Below, piece by piece: positions 1-11,419 of a stretch of 37,832 bases of DNA. Both the position numbers and the translations under genes were made by a program. Each line of letters begins with the position of its first letter. Position 1 is the first letter of the stretch. Source of the DNA: Gammaproteobacteria bacterium (GTDB lineage Bacteria > Pseudomonadota > Gammaproteobacteria > DRLM01); contig CAKKSB010000068.1 in assembly GCA_919903055.1 (NCBI GenBank), positions 1 through 37,832 of the forward strand, given 5' to 3'. Below the pieces are notes generated by a model. That model searched no databases. It saw only the letters and a list, made by a program, of their open reading frames with translations, and was not told where the DNA came from.

Positions 1-306
1 GGCGTCGTAGGGGGCGATGAAATTGTCGAGCATCTTCGAGCCGCAACTGGTCTTGACGCCTTGCGTGCAGAAGATGTCCTTCTGGGCGAAGGGCACGCCG
101 AGCAGGGGGCCGGTCTCCCCACCGGCGAGCCGTTCATCGGCGGCGCGGGCTGCGGCGAGCGCCGACTCTTCGGTGACGGTGACGAAGCTGTTCAGCCGGC
201 CGTCGAGTTGTTTGATGCGGTTCAGGAAATGGCCGGTCAGCTCGACGCTGGAAACTTCTTTACTGCGCAAGGCCTGGGCTAACTCGGCGATGGTTCGGTT
301 GTGCAT
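1..306 (-). CDS. gatA: Aspartyl/glutamyl-tRNA amidotransferase subunit A, N-terminal part (runs off the window)
   Basis: Reverse-strand translation from ATG at 306: [31 protein letters not shown]...[31 protein letters not shown], typical GatA amidase-family N-terminus; directly downstream of gatC. Confidence 0.93.
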   Translation of the reverse strand, partial: MHNRTIAELAQALRSKEVSSVELTGHFLNRIKQLDGRLNSFVTVTEESALAAARAADERLAGGETGPLLGVPFAQKDIFCTQGVKTSCGSKMLDNFIAPYDA

Positions 307-346
307 CGTGCGGAGATTCCTTGAAAACGGGGTAGGGCGGCGCGCT

Positions 347-634
347 TTACTCGATGACCTTGGGCACCAGATAAAGCCCGGCTTCCACCTGGGGGGCGAG
401 GGCTTGGAAACGCTCGCGCTGATCGGTCTCGCTTACCTGGTCGGGACGCAGGCGCTGGCTTGCGGCCAGCGGATGGGCCATCGGCGCCACGTCGCGGGTG
501 TCCACCGCGCTCATTTGTTCCACCATGGCGAAGATGTTGGAGAGTTCACGGGTGTAGCGCGGAATGTCCTCCTCGCCGACGGCCAAGCGGGCCAAGTGGG
601 CGATTTTTTCAATGTCGGCTCGATTGAGACTCAT
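347..634 (-). CDS. gatC: Aspartyl/glutamyl-tRNA amidotransferase subunit C
   Basis: ORF 347..697 contains [41 protein letters not shown]...[15 protein letters not shown]; conserved GatC start is the internal ATG at 634. Confidence 0.93.
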   Translation of the reverse strand: MSLNRADIEKIAHLARLAVGEEDIPRYTRELSNIFAMVEQMSAVDTRDVAPMAHPLAASQRLRPDQVSETDQRERFQALAPQVEAGLYLVPKVIE

Positions 635-788
635 GGCTGATACCGTTGCGTGACCCCGAAAAAAGCGCAACTTACCACAGTTACGTGCTTGCCCCAAACC
701 CCACTGGTTGTTAAATTACTGCGGATTCGCAAGCGCCCCGCCCGGGAAGATCGGCGGCGCGGCTCCAACCCCCCTTTCCACAGGATAA

Positions 789-1844
<1,056 letters not shown>

Positions 1845-1934
1845 TGATCATCATCGAATCCGCGGCCGGCCCGCTGCGCGTCAGCGGCGCGCGGCCCGTC
1901 ATGCGCCGGCGATCAGAGCAACGGAGCGCATTCC

Positions 1935-2834
1935 ATTAAACCGCTATTCAGGCAGGGGCCATCGGAAAACATCCGGCTCGCGGTGTTCGTGGCGGCGTCG
2001 CTCCTGTTGATGACCCTCGACCACCGTTTTCACCACCTCGACAGCGTGCGGGCGGGATTGAGTCTGGTGATCTCGCCGCTGCAATACGTGCTGGGCGCAC
2101 CCGCCGCGGTCGGCGGGTGGTTCGGCGAATTGTTCGAAACCCGCGAGTCCCTCCAGGAAGAAAACGCGGCGCTCAAATCGCAGCATCTGCTGCTGGAGGC
2201 ACGCCTGCAGAAAATGGCGGCGCTGGAGACCGAGAACATGCGCCTGCGCGAGTTACTCGATTCGTCCTTCAAGGTAGCGGAGCGAGTGCTGGTGGCCGAG
2301 CTGCTGCAAGTCGATCTCGATCCTTTCTCGCAGCAAATCGTCATCAATAAAGGCAGCCGGCACGGCGTGATCGCCGGCCAGCCTTTGGTGGATGCCTTGG
2401 GCGTGGTAGGGCAGGTGGTGCACGTCGCGCCCTACACCAGCACCGCGATGCTGATCACCGATCCCAGCCACGCCTTGCCGGTGTGGATTAACCGCAGCGG
2501 TTTGCGGGCCATCGCGGTCGGCACCGGCGCGCCCGGCAAATTGGAATTGCTGCACTTGCCGGTCAACGCCGATGTCGAACCGGGCGACTTGCTGATCACC
2601 TCCGGGCTGGGCGGCGGTTTTCCCGCCGGTTATCCGGTGGGCGTCGTCGAAAAAATCGACCGTAATCCCGCCGAGAGCTTCGCCACGGTGAGCGCCAGGC
2701 CGGTGGCCAAACTGGAGCAGAACCGGGAAGTCTTGCTGGTGTGGGGGCCGCCCGCGCCGGTGGTGCCTTGTGATGTAAATGCCGGGCCCTGCCCGTCTAT
2801 TCCTGACACGCCCGCCGCGGCGCCGGTGAAATAA
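1935..2834 (+). CDS. mreC: Rod shape-determining protein MreC (proposed ATT initiation codon)
   Basis: ORF track starts at GTG 1983, but the in-frame upstream stretch reads ATT-AAA-CCG-CTA-TTC-AGG-CAG-GGG-CCA-TCG = (M)KPLFRQGPSENIRLAVFVAASLLLM, resembling the E. coli MreC N-terminus MKPIFSRGPS; GGAG at 1923-1926 is a suitable RBS. Confidence 0.92.
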   Translation: MKPLFRQGPSENIRLAVFVAASLLLMTLDHRFHHLDSVRAGLSLVISPLQYVLGAPAAVGGWFGELFETRESLQEENAALKSQHLLLEARLQKMAALETENMRLRELLDSSFKVAERVLVAELLQVDLDPFSQQIVINKGSRHGVIAGQPLVDALGVVGQVVHVAPYTSTAMLITDPSHALPVWINRSGLRAIAVGTGAPGKLELLHLPVNADVEPGDLLITSGLGGGFPAGYPVGVVEKIDRNPAESFATVSARPVAKLEQNREVLLVWGPPAPVVPCDVNAGPCPSIPDTPAAAPVK

Positions 2835-2836
2835 TC

Positions 2837-3325
2837 ATGGTGATCCGACGTCATCATAGCGGCTGGATTATTATCGCGAGTTTCGTGGTCGCGCTTCTGC
2901 TCGGTATCGTGATCATGCCGGCCTGGACCGCGCTGTTTCGTCCCGAGTGGGCGGCCATGGTGCTGATTTATTGGTGTCTGGCCTTGCCGCACCGCATCAA
3001 CGTCGGTTACGGCTGGCTGGCGGGCCTGTGCGTCGACGTGTTGAGCGGGGCATTGCTGGGCCAGCATGCGCTGGGTTTCGCGGTCATCGCTTATCTGGTC
3101 GTGAAACTCCATCAGCGTTTGCGGGTCTTCCCGGTGTGGCAGCAGGCCTTGAGCGTGACGGTGTTCGTGGCTTTGGAGCAATTGTTGGTGCTGTGGGTGC
3201 AGGGCATGATCGGCTTGGCGCACGAGAGCTGGACCTACTGGTTGCCCAGCATCGTCAGCGGTCTGTTGTGGCCTTGGACTTTTTGGTTGCTGCGCCGTCT
3301 ACGCCGCCGTTTCCGGGTGAGCTGA
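2837..3325 (+). CDS. mreD: Rod shape-determining protein MreD
   Basis: 162-aa multi-TM protein (RPEWAAMVLIYWCLALPHRINVGYGWLAGLCVDVLSGALLGQHALGF) immediately after mreC. Confidence 0.95.
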   Translation: MVIRRHHSGWIIIASFVVALLLGIVIMPAWTALFRPEWAAMVLIYWCLALPHRINVGYGWLAGLCVDVLSGALLGQHALGFAVIAYLVVKLHQRLRVFPVWQQALSVTVFVALEQLLVLWVQGMIGLAHESWTYWLPSIVSGLLWPWTFWLLRRLRRRFRVS

Positions 3326-3336
3326 CCGCTCCTCTC

Positions 3337-5190
3337 ATGGCCCCACGCACTCCCTTAAAAGATCATTTGCGGGAAACCCATTTATTCACCAGCCGGGTCT
3401 TGATCGCGCTGGTGATGGTCGGGGTGTTGCTGGTGGTGGTGGTGGCCCGGCTGATTTATTTGCAGATCATCAGTCACGAACACTTCTCCACTCTGTCTGA
3501 AAATAACCGCGTCAACATCGTGCCCATGCCGCCTACCCGCGGTTTGATCTACGACCGCAACGGGGTATTGCTGGCGCAGAATCTGCCTGCCTTCAGTTTG
3601 GAGCTGATACCCGAACAAGTGAAAGATCTCGACCAGACCCTCGCGGCGCTGGCGCAACTTATCGCCATCGGCGAAGACGACCTCGATCAATTCAAAAAGC
3701 GTCTCGACCAACGCCACCCTTTTGAAGCGATTCCCTTGCGGCTGCGGCTGAGCGAGGAAGAGGTGGCGCGCTTCGCGGTCAATCGCCATCGTTTTCCCGG
3801 CGTGGATGTCGGTGCGCGATTGGCCCGCGATTATCCGCTCGGCGAACTGGCGGTGCACGCGGTGGGGTACGCGGGCCGCATCAACGAAGCGGATTTGAAA
3901 GTGCTGGACGTTTCGAATTACCGGGGCACTACTCACACCGGCAAAACCGGCGTGGAAAAATATTACGAAGATATTTTGCACGGCCAGGTGGGTTACCAGC
4001 ACGAAGAGACCAACGCGGTGGGCCGGGTGCTGCGGGTCTTGGAACGGCGCTTGCCGACCCCCGGTCAGAATCTCTACCTCAGTCTCGATGTCGATTTGCA
4101 GATGGTGGCGGAGCTGGCGCTCACCGGCAAACGCGGCGCGGTGGTGGCGATCAATCCTAAAAACGGCGAAGTGCTGGTCGCGGCCAGCCTGCCGGGTTAC
4201 GATCCCGGCTCCTTCGTCAACGGCATCTCGACCAAGGACTACGACCTTCTGCGGCGGTCGCCCGATCAACCTTTATTCAATCGCCTCGTCACCGGCCAGT
4301 ATCCGCCGGGTTCGACGATCAAGCCGCTGGTGGCCTTGGCGGGTTTGGAATACCAGGAGATCACGCCGCACAGCAGTACGTTCTGCCCGGGCTGGTTTTC
4401 CTTGCCCGGCGACGATCATCGCTACCGCGACTGGAAAAAAGAAGGCCACGGCAGCGTCGACGTGCGTTTGGCGATCATGCGTTCCTGCGACGTGTATTTT
4501 TATGACTTGGCGCGCACTCTCGGCATCGACCGCATGCAAAAATACCTGGGTTATTTCGGGCTGGGCCGCCGGACCGGCATCGATTTGCCCGGCGAAGTCG
4601 CCGGCCTGTTGCCGTCGCGCGACTGGAAGCGGAGCGCGCGGCGCCAGGCCTGGTATCCCGGCGAGACGCTGATCACCGGCATCGGCCAGGGCTTTATGCT
4701 GACCACGCCCATCCAATTGGCGGCGGCCACCGCGATGCTGGCCAGCCGCGGCGAGGTGTGGCGGCCGCATCTGCTGCACGCCACCCAGCCGACCAGCACC
4801 AGCCGCTTGCTGGTGCAGCCGCCGCTGCGTACCGGCAAGGTGCCGATTTCCGACGGCGCCAATTGGGATACAGTGATCTCCGCCATGGAAGGCGTGGTGC
4901 ACGATCCGGGCGGCACCGCCAAGGGCATCAATCGCGGCATCACTTATCATATGGCGGGCAAGACCGGCACCGCGCAGGTGTTCGGCATCAAACAAGGCGA
5001 AAAATACAAAGCCAGCGAACTGGCCGAGCGGTTGCACGACCACGCTTTGTTCGTGTCGTTCGCGCCGGTGGAAAACCCGGAGATCGCGGTGGTGGTAGTG
5101 GTGGAAAATGGCGGCAGCGGCAGCGGCGAGGCGGCGCCGGTGGCGCGCGCGGTGATGGATCGTTACTTCGCCAATAAACCGGGCTCATGA
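3337..5190 (+). CDS. mrdA: Penicillin-binding protein 2 (peptidoglycan D,D-transpeptidase MrdA)
   Basis: [59 protein letters not shown]...[12 protein letters not shown]; transpeptidase motifs YPPGSTIKP (SxxK), AGKTGTAQ. The ORF-track start at 2947 is an out-of-context GTG inside mreD. Confidence 0.97.
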   Translation: MAPRTPLKDHLRETHLFTSRVLIALVMVGVLLVVVVARLIYLQIISHEHFSTLSENNRVNIVPMPPTRGLIYDRNGVLLAQNLPAFSLELIPEQVKDLDQTLAALAQLIAIGEDDLDQFKKRLDQRHPFEAIPLRLRLSEEEVARFAVNRHRFPGVDVGARLARDYPLGELAVHAVGYAGRINEADLKVLDVSNYRGTTHTGKTGVEKYYEDILHGQVGYQHEETNAVGRVLRVLERRLPTPGQNLYLSLDVDLQMVAELALTGKRGAVVAINPKNGEVLVAASLPGYDPGSFVNGISTKDYDLLRRSPDQPLFNRLVTGQYPPGSTIKPLVALAGLEYQEITPHSSTFCPGWFSLPGDDHRYRDWKKEGHGSVDVRLAIMRSCDVYFYDLARTLGIDRMQKYLGYFGLGRRTGIDLPGEVAGLLPSRDWKRSARRQAWYPGETLITGIGQGFMLTTPIQLAAATAMLASRGEVWRPHLLHATQPTSTSRLLVQPPLRTGKVPISDGANWDTVISAMEGVVHDPGGTAKGINRGITYHMAGKTGTAQVFGIKQGEKYKASELAERLHDHALFVSFAPVENPEIAVVVVVENGGSGSGEAAPVARAVMDRYFANKPGS

Positions 5191-6326
5191 AGATGGCCAC
5201 CGATTATTCACTCACTCGTTTGGCGAACCGGCGGCACCGGCGCACCCTCTGGTTGCGCGGCCTGCATGTGGACATCCCGCTGCTGGCCGGCCTGCTGGTG
5301 CTGGCCGCGGTGGGGCTGACCGTGTTGTACAGCGCCAGCGCGCAAAGCGGCGACATGCTCGGGCGGCAATTGATCCGACTGGGCCTCGGCTTCGGCGCCA
5401 TGCTGGTGCTGGCGCATATCCCGCCCCATCACTTCCGGCGCTGGACGCCGTGGTTATACGGCCTCGGGGTGATTTTATTGTTGGCGGTGCTGGTGATGGG
5501 CGAGATCGGCAAGGGCGCGCAGCGCTGGCTGGATCTGGGCGTGATCCGTTTTCAGCCCTCCGAGATCATGAAACTCGCCGTGCCGCTGATGGTGGCCTGG
5601 TATATGGCGGAACGGCCCTTGCCGCCGGCGCCTAAAATTCTGCTGATGGCCGCGCTCACCCTGGTGGTGCCGGCCTTGCTGATCGCCCGCCAGCCGGATT
5701 TGGGCACGGGTTTGCTGGTGGCGAGCTCCGGGCTATTCGTGCTGCTGCTGGCCGGCGTGGCATGGCGGCTGGTGTTCACGGTGCTGGCGCTGCTGGCGGC
5801 GGTGGCGCCGGTGTTTTGGTATTTCCTGCACGACTACCAGCGCGAGCGGGTCATCACCTTCTTGAATCCCGAACATGATCCGCTGGGTTCGGGTTATCAC
5901 ATCATTCAATCCAAAATCGCCATCGGTTCCGGCGGTTTTTACGGCAAGGGCTGGCTCAACGGCACCCAGGCCCACCTGGATTTTCTGCCGGAACGCTCCA
6001 CGGACTTCATCTTCGCGGTGCTGGGAGAAGAGTTCGGCTTGATCGGCATCCTGGTGCTGCTGCTGATCTATTTCTTCATCATCGCCCGCGGGCTGTACAT
6101 CGCCACTCAGGCGCAAAGCACTTTCACCCGGCTGGTGGCGGGCAGCATCACCCTCACCTTCTTCGTGTACGTCTTCATCAACATCGGCATGGTCACCGGT
6201 CTGTTGCCGGTGGTCGGCGTGCCCTTGCCCTTGGTGAGTTACGGCGGCACCTCCCTGGTGACCATGATGGCCGGGTTCGGTATTCTGATGTCCATCCACA
6301 CGCACCGGCGTTTATTGTCGAGTTAA
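5187..6326 (+). CDS. rodA: Rod shape-determining protein RodA (SEDS glycosyltransferase)
   Basis: Multi-TM SEDS protein with GDLGTG-like [47 protein letters not shown] overlap with mrdA stop. Confidence 0.97.
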   Translation: MKMATDYSLTRLANRRHRRTLWLRGLHVDIPLLAGLLVLAAVGLTVLYSASAQSGDMLGRQLIRLGLGFGAMLVLAHIPPHHFRRWTPWLYGLGVILLLAVLVMGEIGKGAQRWLDLGVIRFQPSEIMKLAVPLMVAWYMAERPLPPAPKILLMAALTLVVPALLIARQPDLGTGLLVASSGLFVLLLAGVAWRLVFTVLALLAAVAPVFWYFLHDYQRERVITFLNPEHDPLGSGYHIIQSKIAIGSGGFYGKGWLNGTQAHLDFLPERSTDFIFAVLGEEFGLIGILVLLLIYFFIIARGLYIATQAQSTFTRLVAGSITLTFFVYVFINIGMVTGLLPVVGVPLPLVSYGGTSLVTMMAGFGILMSIHTHRRLLSS

Positions 6327-6340
6327 TACAGGTTTGATTT

Positions 6341-7351
6341 ATGACCCCTCGTTGGATTCTATTGTTATTGTCTCTGTCCTTGGTGGCCTGCGCCGGCGCG
6401 CCGGTCGGCGCCGAATACGTGCAGCGGAATGATGTCAGCGCCTTCATCGACGAGATGCATGAGCGCCACGGTTTTGAGCGCGGCCAATTGGAGACTTGGT
6501 TTAAAGACGTGCGCGTGCGCGACGACATCATCGCCGCCATTTCCCGTCCCGCCGAGAGCAAGCCCTGGCATCAGTACCGGCCGATTTTCCTGCAAAATGC
6601 CCGCATCGAAGGCGGATTGGAGTTTTGGCGGGAGCATGCCGCGGATTTGAAGCGCGCCGAGGAACAATACGGCGTGCCGCCGCAAATCGTCATCGCCATT
6701 CTTGGCGTGGAAACCCGCTACGGCCGCCAGCAGGGCAACTACCGGGTGCTGGACGCGCTCACTACCCTGGCCTTCGATTATCCGCCGCGCGCGAAATTTT
6801 TCCGCGGTGAACTGGAGCAGTATCTCTTGCTCGCCCGCGAAGAAGGCATCGATCCGCTCGCGCTGAAGGGTTCGTACGCCGGGGCGATGGGCCAGGCGCA
6901 GTTCATTTCCAGCAGTTTCCGCAATTACGCCGTCGACTTCGACGGCGACGGCAAACGGGACTTGTGGAACAGCCCCAGCGACGCCATCGGCAGCATCGCC
7001 AACTATTTCAAAGTACACGGCTGGGAATGGCACGGCCTGGTGGCGGTGCCGGCCACGGTGAGCGGCGAGCACTATCCGGCCTTGCTGGAGGCGGGGCTGA
7101 AACCGTCGCTGACCTGGGCCGAGATTAAGCAACGCGGCGTGGAGACCCCGGTGACGCTGCTCGATCAACTCCCCGTCGCCCTGATCGCCCTCGAGCAGGA
7201 GGCCGGGCCGGAGTATTGGCTGGGGCTGCAAAACTTTTATGTCATCACCCGTTATAATCGCAGTCCGTTATACGCCATGGCGGTGTACCAATTGAGCGAA
7301 GAGATCCGCCGGCTGCGGGAACGTCAGTCCGCCGACCGGGAAGCGAAATAA
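6341..7351 (+). CDS. mltB: Membrane-bound lytic murein transglycosylase B
   Basis: Lipobox LSLVACAG; VIAILGVETRYGRQQGNYRVLDALTTLAFDYP and GSYAGAMGQAQFISSSFRNYAVDFDGDGKRDLW are MltB-family hallmarks. Confidence 0.95.
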   Translation: MTPRWILLLLSLSLVACAGAPVGAEYVQRNDVSAFIDEMHERHGFERGQLETWFKDVRVRDDIIAAISRPAESKPWHQYRPIFLQNARIEGGLEFWREHAADLKRAEEQYGVPPQIVIAILGVETRYGRQQGNYRVLDALTTLAFDYPPRAKFFRGELEQYLLLAREEGIDPLALKGSYAGAMGQAQFISSSFRNYAVDFDGDGKRDLWNSPSDAIGSIANYFKVHGWEWHGLVAVPATVSGEHYPALLEAGLKPSLTWAEIKQRGVETPVTLLDQLPVALIALEQEAGPEYWLGLQNFYVITRYNRSPLYAMAVYQLSEEIRRLRERQSADREAK

Positions 7352-7374
7352 TCAGAACGAGAGATACCCATAGA

Positions 7375-8217
7375 ATGCGATGCCCTTGTTTGACGCCGCC
7401 GCGCGCCTTGTTATTGGCGGCGCTGTTGTTGCCCTTGTTGAATGCCTGCAGCAGTCTGCCCAAGACCGGTGGTATCTTGGACACCTCCGGCGACGGCCTG
7501 CCCGCGTCCGGCGTGCCGAAAAATTTAAATCCCGACATCGTCGCCGATGCCGTGCCGCGCAACGAACCGCGCAGCCGGTATGGCAATCCGAGTTCCTACC
7601 AAGTGGAAGGCCGCCGCTACACCGTGCTGGCCAACGCCGAGGGTTACCAGGAGCAAGGCATCGCCTCCTGGTACGGAGCCAAGTTCCACGGCCGCCGCAC
7701 CTCCAGCGGCGAGCCTTACGACATGTACGCCATGACCGCCGCCCACACCACCCTGCCGCTGCCCAGCTATGTGCAAGTCACCAACCTCCGCAACGGCCGC
7801 AAGGTCATCGTCAAGGTCAACGACCGCGGCCCCTTCCGTCACAGCCGGGTCATCGATTTGTCCTACGTCGCGGCGCTCAAGCTGGGCATCGTCGCCGAAG
7901 GCACCGGTCTGGTGGAGGTGAAGGTGGTGACCGCCGAGGACGCACCCGCGCCGGCCGCCGCCGCGTCGGCGCCCAATCCGTCGCCGGATATTTATCTGCA
8001 GGTAGGGGCGTTCGCCGAACGGGCCAAGGCCGAGCGCTTGTCGCAGCGCGTCGCCCCGGTGGCGCCCCGCGGCGCGGTGCAGATTCGTGAAGAAAGCGGC
8101 GCCCGCCCGTTGTACCGGGTGCGGCTCGGGCCGCTTTCCAACGTGGAAGAAGTGGATCGAGTGACCCGCAAGCTGGACGGCTTGGGGGTGAACGACGCGC
8201 ATGTGGTGATCGATTGA
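7375..8217 (+). CDS. rlpA: Septal ring lytic transglycosylase RlpA, DPBB + SPOR domains
   Basis: Lipobox LLNACSS; GIASWYGAKFHGRRTSSGEPYDMYAMTAAHTTLPLPSYVQVTNLRNGRKVIVKVNDRGPF; C-terminal SPOR-like YLQVGAFAERAKAERLS. Confidence 0.96.
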   Translation: MRCPCLTPPRALLLAALLLPLLNACSSLPKTGGILDTSGDGLPASGVPKNLNPDIVADAVPRNEPRSRYGNPSSYQVEGRRYTVLANAEGYQEQGIASWYGAKFHGRRTSSGEPYDMYAMTAAHTTLPLPSYVQVTNLRNGRKVIVKVNDRGPFRHSRVIDLSYVAALKLGIVAEGTGLVEVKVVTAEDAPAPAAAASAPNPSPDIYLQVGAFAERAKAERLSQRVAPVAPRGAVQIREESGARPLYRVRLGPLSNVEEVDRVTRKLDGLGVNDAHVVID

Positions 8218-8346
8218 ACAACGCGGATGGCTGCAATTGCCGCCGATGCGAGTTAGAATAGGCGTCACTTTCCGCCTCAAAACCTCGCCTGATCCCAGCC
8301 AGCAAAACGCCCGCGCCGCGGGTCACAAGTGACGGATGAATCTCAA

Positions 8347-9513
8347 ATGAAATGGTGTGTCGTGAAAACCGGGCCTAGTTTTATCGTGAAGGCGTTGTGC
8401 GCCGTGTTGTTGATGTCGTTGCAGCAGTTCGCCGTGGCGGCGGTCGCCGTACCGCCGCCGCCCGAGGTGGCCGCCCGCGGCTATATCCTGATGGATTTTC
8501 AAAGCGGGCGGGTGCTCGCCGAGTCCAAGGCCGACGAGCGCATGGAACCGGCCAGCCTTACCAAGATCATGACCTCGTATCTGGTTTCCAAGGAAATCGA
8601 GGCCGGGCGCATCAAGCTCGCCGACATGGTCACCATCAGCGAACGCGCCTGGCGCATGGAAGGCTCGCGTTCCTTCATGCGGGTCGGCACGCTGGTGCCG
8701 GTGGAAGTTTTGTTGAAGGGCATGATCGTGCAATCGGGCAACGATGCGACGGTGGCCTTGGCGGAACACGTGGCCGGCGATGAAACGGTGTTCGCTTCGC
8801 TGATGAATCAGCAGGCCAATGCCTTGGGCATGACCCGCAGCCATTTCGTCAATGCCACCGGCCTGCCCGATCCCCAGCATTACACCACCGCGCGCGACGT
8901 GGCGATACTGACGCGGGCCTTGATCCGCGATTTTCCCGAAGAATACAAATGGCACGCCATCCGCGAATTCACTTATAACAACATCACCCAGCACAACCGC
9001 AACCGCTTGCTGTGGCGCAATAAGAGCGTCGATGGGGTGAAGACCGGCCACACCGAGTCGGCGGGCTTTTGCCTGGTGGCCTCGGCCCAGCAGGACGGCA
9101 TGCGATTGATCTCGGTGGTGCTGGGCACCGCCGGCGATAACGAACGGGCCCTCGAAAGCGAGAAATTATTAGGCTACGGTTTCCGCTTCTTCGAAACCCA
9201 TCGTCTTTACAGCGCCCGGCAGCCGCTGTCGAGCGTGCGGGTCTGGAAGGGCGCGACCGAGAACCTGCCGCTGGGTTTGCAGCAGGATTTATACCTCACC
9301 ATTCCGCGCGGCACGTACAAAGAACTCAAGGCGGAGATGCGGGTGGACAACCCCATCATCGCGCCCGCGGCCAAGGGTAAACGCTATGGCGCGTTGAACA
9401 TCAGCCTGCAAGGCGAGGCCTTGGCGGCGCGCCCGCTGGTGGCGCTCAACGAGGTGGCCGAGGGCGGTATGCTGCAACGCGCGCTCGACGCGGTGCGGCT
9501 TTGGATGCAATAA
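8347..9513 (+). CDS. dacA: D-alanyl-D-alanine carboxypeptidase (PBP5/6 family)
   Basis: ASLTKIMTSYLVSKEIE (SxxK), QSGNDATVALAEH (SxN), VDGVKTGHTESAGFCLVASA (KTG); start chosen at ATG 8347 (ORF opens at GTG 8329). Confidence 0.93.
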   Translation: MKWCVVKTGPSFIVKALCAVLLMSLQQFAVAAVAVPPPPEVAARGYILMDFQSGRVLAESKADERMEPASLTKIMTSYLVSKEIEAGRIKLADMVTISERAWRMEGSRSFMRVGTLVPVEVLLKGMIVQSGNDATVALAEHVAGDETVFASLMNQQANALGMTRSHFVNATGLPDPQHYTTARDVAILTRALIRDFPEEYKWHAIREFTYNNITQHNRNRLLWRNKSVDGVKTGHTESAGFCLVASAQQDGMRLISVVLGTAGDNERALESEKLLGYGFRFFETHRLYSARQPLSSVRVWKGATENLPLGLQQDLYLTIPRGTYKELKAEMRVDNPIIAPAAKGKRYGALNISLQGEALAARPLVALNEVAEGGMLQRALDAVRLWMQ

Positions 9514-9529
9514 AAAAGGTCAGTTTCCC

Positions 9530-10402
9530 ATGACGACGGTGTATTTGAACGGCGACTATCTTCCTCTCGCGCAGGCCCGGGTGCCGGTCACCGATCGCGG
9601 CTTCGTATTCGGCGACGGCGTATACGAAGTCATCCCGGTCTACGGCGCGCACTTGTTCCGCTTGGAGCAGCATTTGGTGCGGCTGGCCCGCAGCCTGGCG
9701 GAGATCCGTCTCGCCAATCCGCTCAGCGGCGCGGCGTGGCGCGAGGTTTTGCAGAACCTGGTGGCCCGCAACGGCGGCGGCGACCAGTCGGTGTACGTGC
9801 AAGTCACCCGCGGCCCGGCGCCGCGCGACCATGCTTTTCCCAAGGACGTGCGGCCCACGGTGTACGCCACCAGCAGTCCGCTCAAACCGCTGCCGGCCGA
9901 CCTGGCGCAAAACGGCGTGGCCGCCATCACCCTCGACGACAACCGCTGGCAACGCTGCGACATCAAGGCCATCACCCTGCTGCCGAATATTTTGTTGCGC
10001 CAGCAGGCCGTCGATGCCGGCGCGGTCGAAGCTATCCTGATCCGCGACGGCGTGATCACCGAGGGCGCGGCCAGCAATGTCTTCATGGTGCGCGGCGGCG
10101 TGTTGGTGACGCCGGCCAAGGGACCGTTTCTGCTGCCCGGCATCACCCGTGATTTGATCCTCGAATTGGCCGCCGTCAATACTATCCCTTACGAGGAAAG
10201 CAGCTTCACCGCCGGCGCCTTGCGCCACGCCGATGAAGTGTGGCTGACCAGTTCGACGCGGGAGATCCTGCCGGTCACCCGCTTGGATCAGCGGCCGGTG
10301 GGTAACGGCAAGCCCGGCCCGCTGTGGCGGCGCATGATGGATCTTTATCAATTCTATAAACAGCAAGTGCGCGAACGCGGCGAAGACGTCGCGGTGGTAT
10401 GA
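9530..10402 (+). CDS. dat: D-amino acid aminotransferase (class IV PLP aminotransferase)
   Basis: MTTVYLNGDYLPLAQARVPVTDRGFVFGDGVYEVIPVY...CDIKAITLLPNILLRQQA...ITEGAASNVFMV. Confidence 0.92.
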   Translation: MTTVYLNGDYLPLAQARVPVTDRGFVFGDGVYEVIPVYGAHLFRLEQHLVRLARSLAEIRLANPLSGAAWREVLQNLVARNGGGDQSVYVQVTRGPAPRDHAFPKDVRPTVYATSSPLKPLPADLAQNGVAAITLDDNRWQRCDIKAITLLPNILLRQQAVDAGAVEAILIRDGVITEGAASNVFMVRGGVLVTPAKGPFLLPGITRDLILELAAVNTIPYEESSFTAGALRHADEVWLTSSTREILPVTRLDQRPVGNGKPGPLWRRMMDLYQFYKQQVRERGEDVAVV

Positions 10403-10462
10403 GTTGCGGCGGACCCAAGTTCGGCCGCTACACTTCATAAGCCGCAACCGAGTAGGATTGCC

Positions 10463-10732
10463 ATGCAGACACCGGAAGAAACGCTGTTCAATTTTCCCTG
10501 CGAATTTCCCATCAAGGCGATGGGCCTCGCCAGCGAACATTTCGACGCGCTGGTGGTGAGCATCGTCCGCCGCCACGCCGGCGATATCGCCGAGGGCGCG
10601 GTGACCACCCGCGCCAGTTCGGGCGGAAAATATTTGGCGGTCACCGTCACTATACAAGCCAGCAGCCGCGCTCAGCTCGACGCGATTTATCATGACCTGG
10701 TCGCCGCCGAGCAGGTGCTGATGGCGTTTTGA
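10463..10732 (+). CDS. ybeD: DUF493 / YbeD family protein
   Basis: 89 aa: [38 protein letters not shown]...[28 protein letters not shown]; position before lipB is the conserved context. Confidence 0.92.
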   Translation: MQTPEETLFNFPCEFPIKAMGLASEHFDALVVSIVRRHAGDIAEGAVTTRASSGGKYLAVTVTIQASSRAQLDAIYHDLVAAEQVLMAF

Positions 10733-11400
10733 TGAATATCCTCACGGTCCGCCGACTCGGGACGCGGGATTACCAACCGGTGTGGCGCGCCATGCAGGAG
10801 TACACCGAGCGGCGCGACGCCGACAGCGGCGATGAAGTGTGGCTGGTCGAGCATCCGCCGGTCTTCACCGTGGGCCTCAACGGCAAGCCGGAACACCTGC
10901 TGGCGCCCGGCGATATTCCGGTGGTGCACATCGATCGCGGCGGCCAGGTGACCTATCACGGCCCCGGCCAATTGGTGATCTATCCCCTGCTCGACCTGCG
11001 GCGCTTGAAACTGGGCGTGCGGCAATTGGTCGCCAGTTTGGAACAGGCGGTGATCGATCTGCTCGCCGATTATGAAATAACCGCGGTCGGCCGGCGCGAC
11101 GCGCCCGGAGTCTACGTGGACGGCGCCAAGATCGCCGCCCTCGGCCTGCGGGTGCGGCGCGGTTGCTGTTATCACGGCCTGAGTCTCAACGTCGCCATGG
11201 ATTTGCAACCTTTCGCGCGCATCAATCCCTGCGGCTACCCGGATTTGCGGGTCACCCAGCTCAGCGCGCTGACCGGCGGAGTGGAGACGGCGGCGGTGGC
11301 GCAAGGACTGGTTGCCCACTTAGCGCGCGGGCTGGGTGTTACACTGCGCGCAACCGAAACGCCCGCGCCGGCCGCCGTTTCGCGCGCTGCCGGCCTTTAA
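10732..11400 (+). CDS. lipB: Octanoyltransferase LipB
   Basis: [22 protein letters not shown]...[27 protein letters not shown]...[34 protein letters not shown]. Confidence 0.97.
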   Translation: MNILTVRRLGTRDYQPVWRAMQEYTERRDADSGDEVWLVEHPPVFTVGLNGKPEHLLAPGDIPVVHIDRGGQVTYHGPGQLVIYPLLDLRRLKLGVRQLVASLEQAVIDLLADYEITAVGRRDAPGVYVDGAKIAALGLRVRRGCCYHGLSLNVAMDLQPFARINPCGYPDLRVTQLSALTGGVETAAVAQGLVAHLARGLGVTLRATETPAPAAVSRAAGL

Positions 11401-11419
11401 TTTTTTCCGGAGAGTATCC

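Noticed and set aside
2947-3336. N-terminal 130-aa extension of the mrdA ORF
   Set aside because: It is an alternative frame through mreD; conserved PBP2 sequence starts at ATG 3337.
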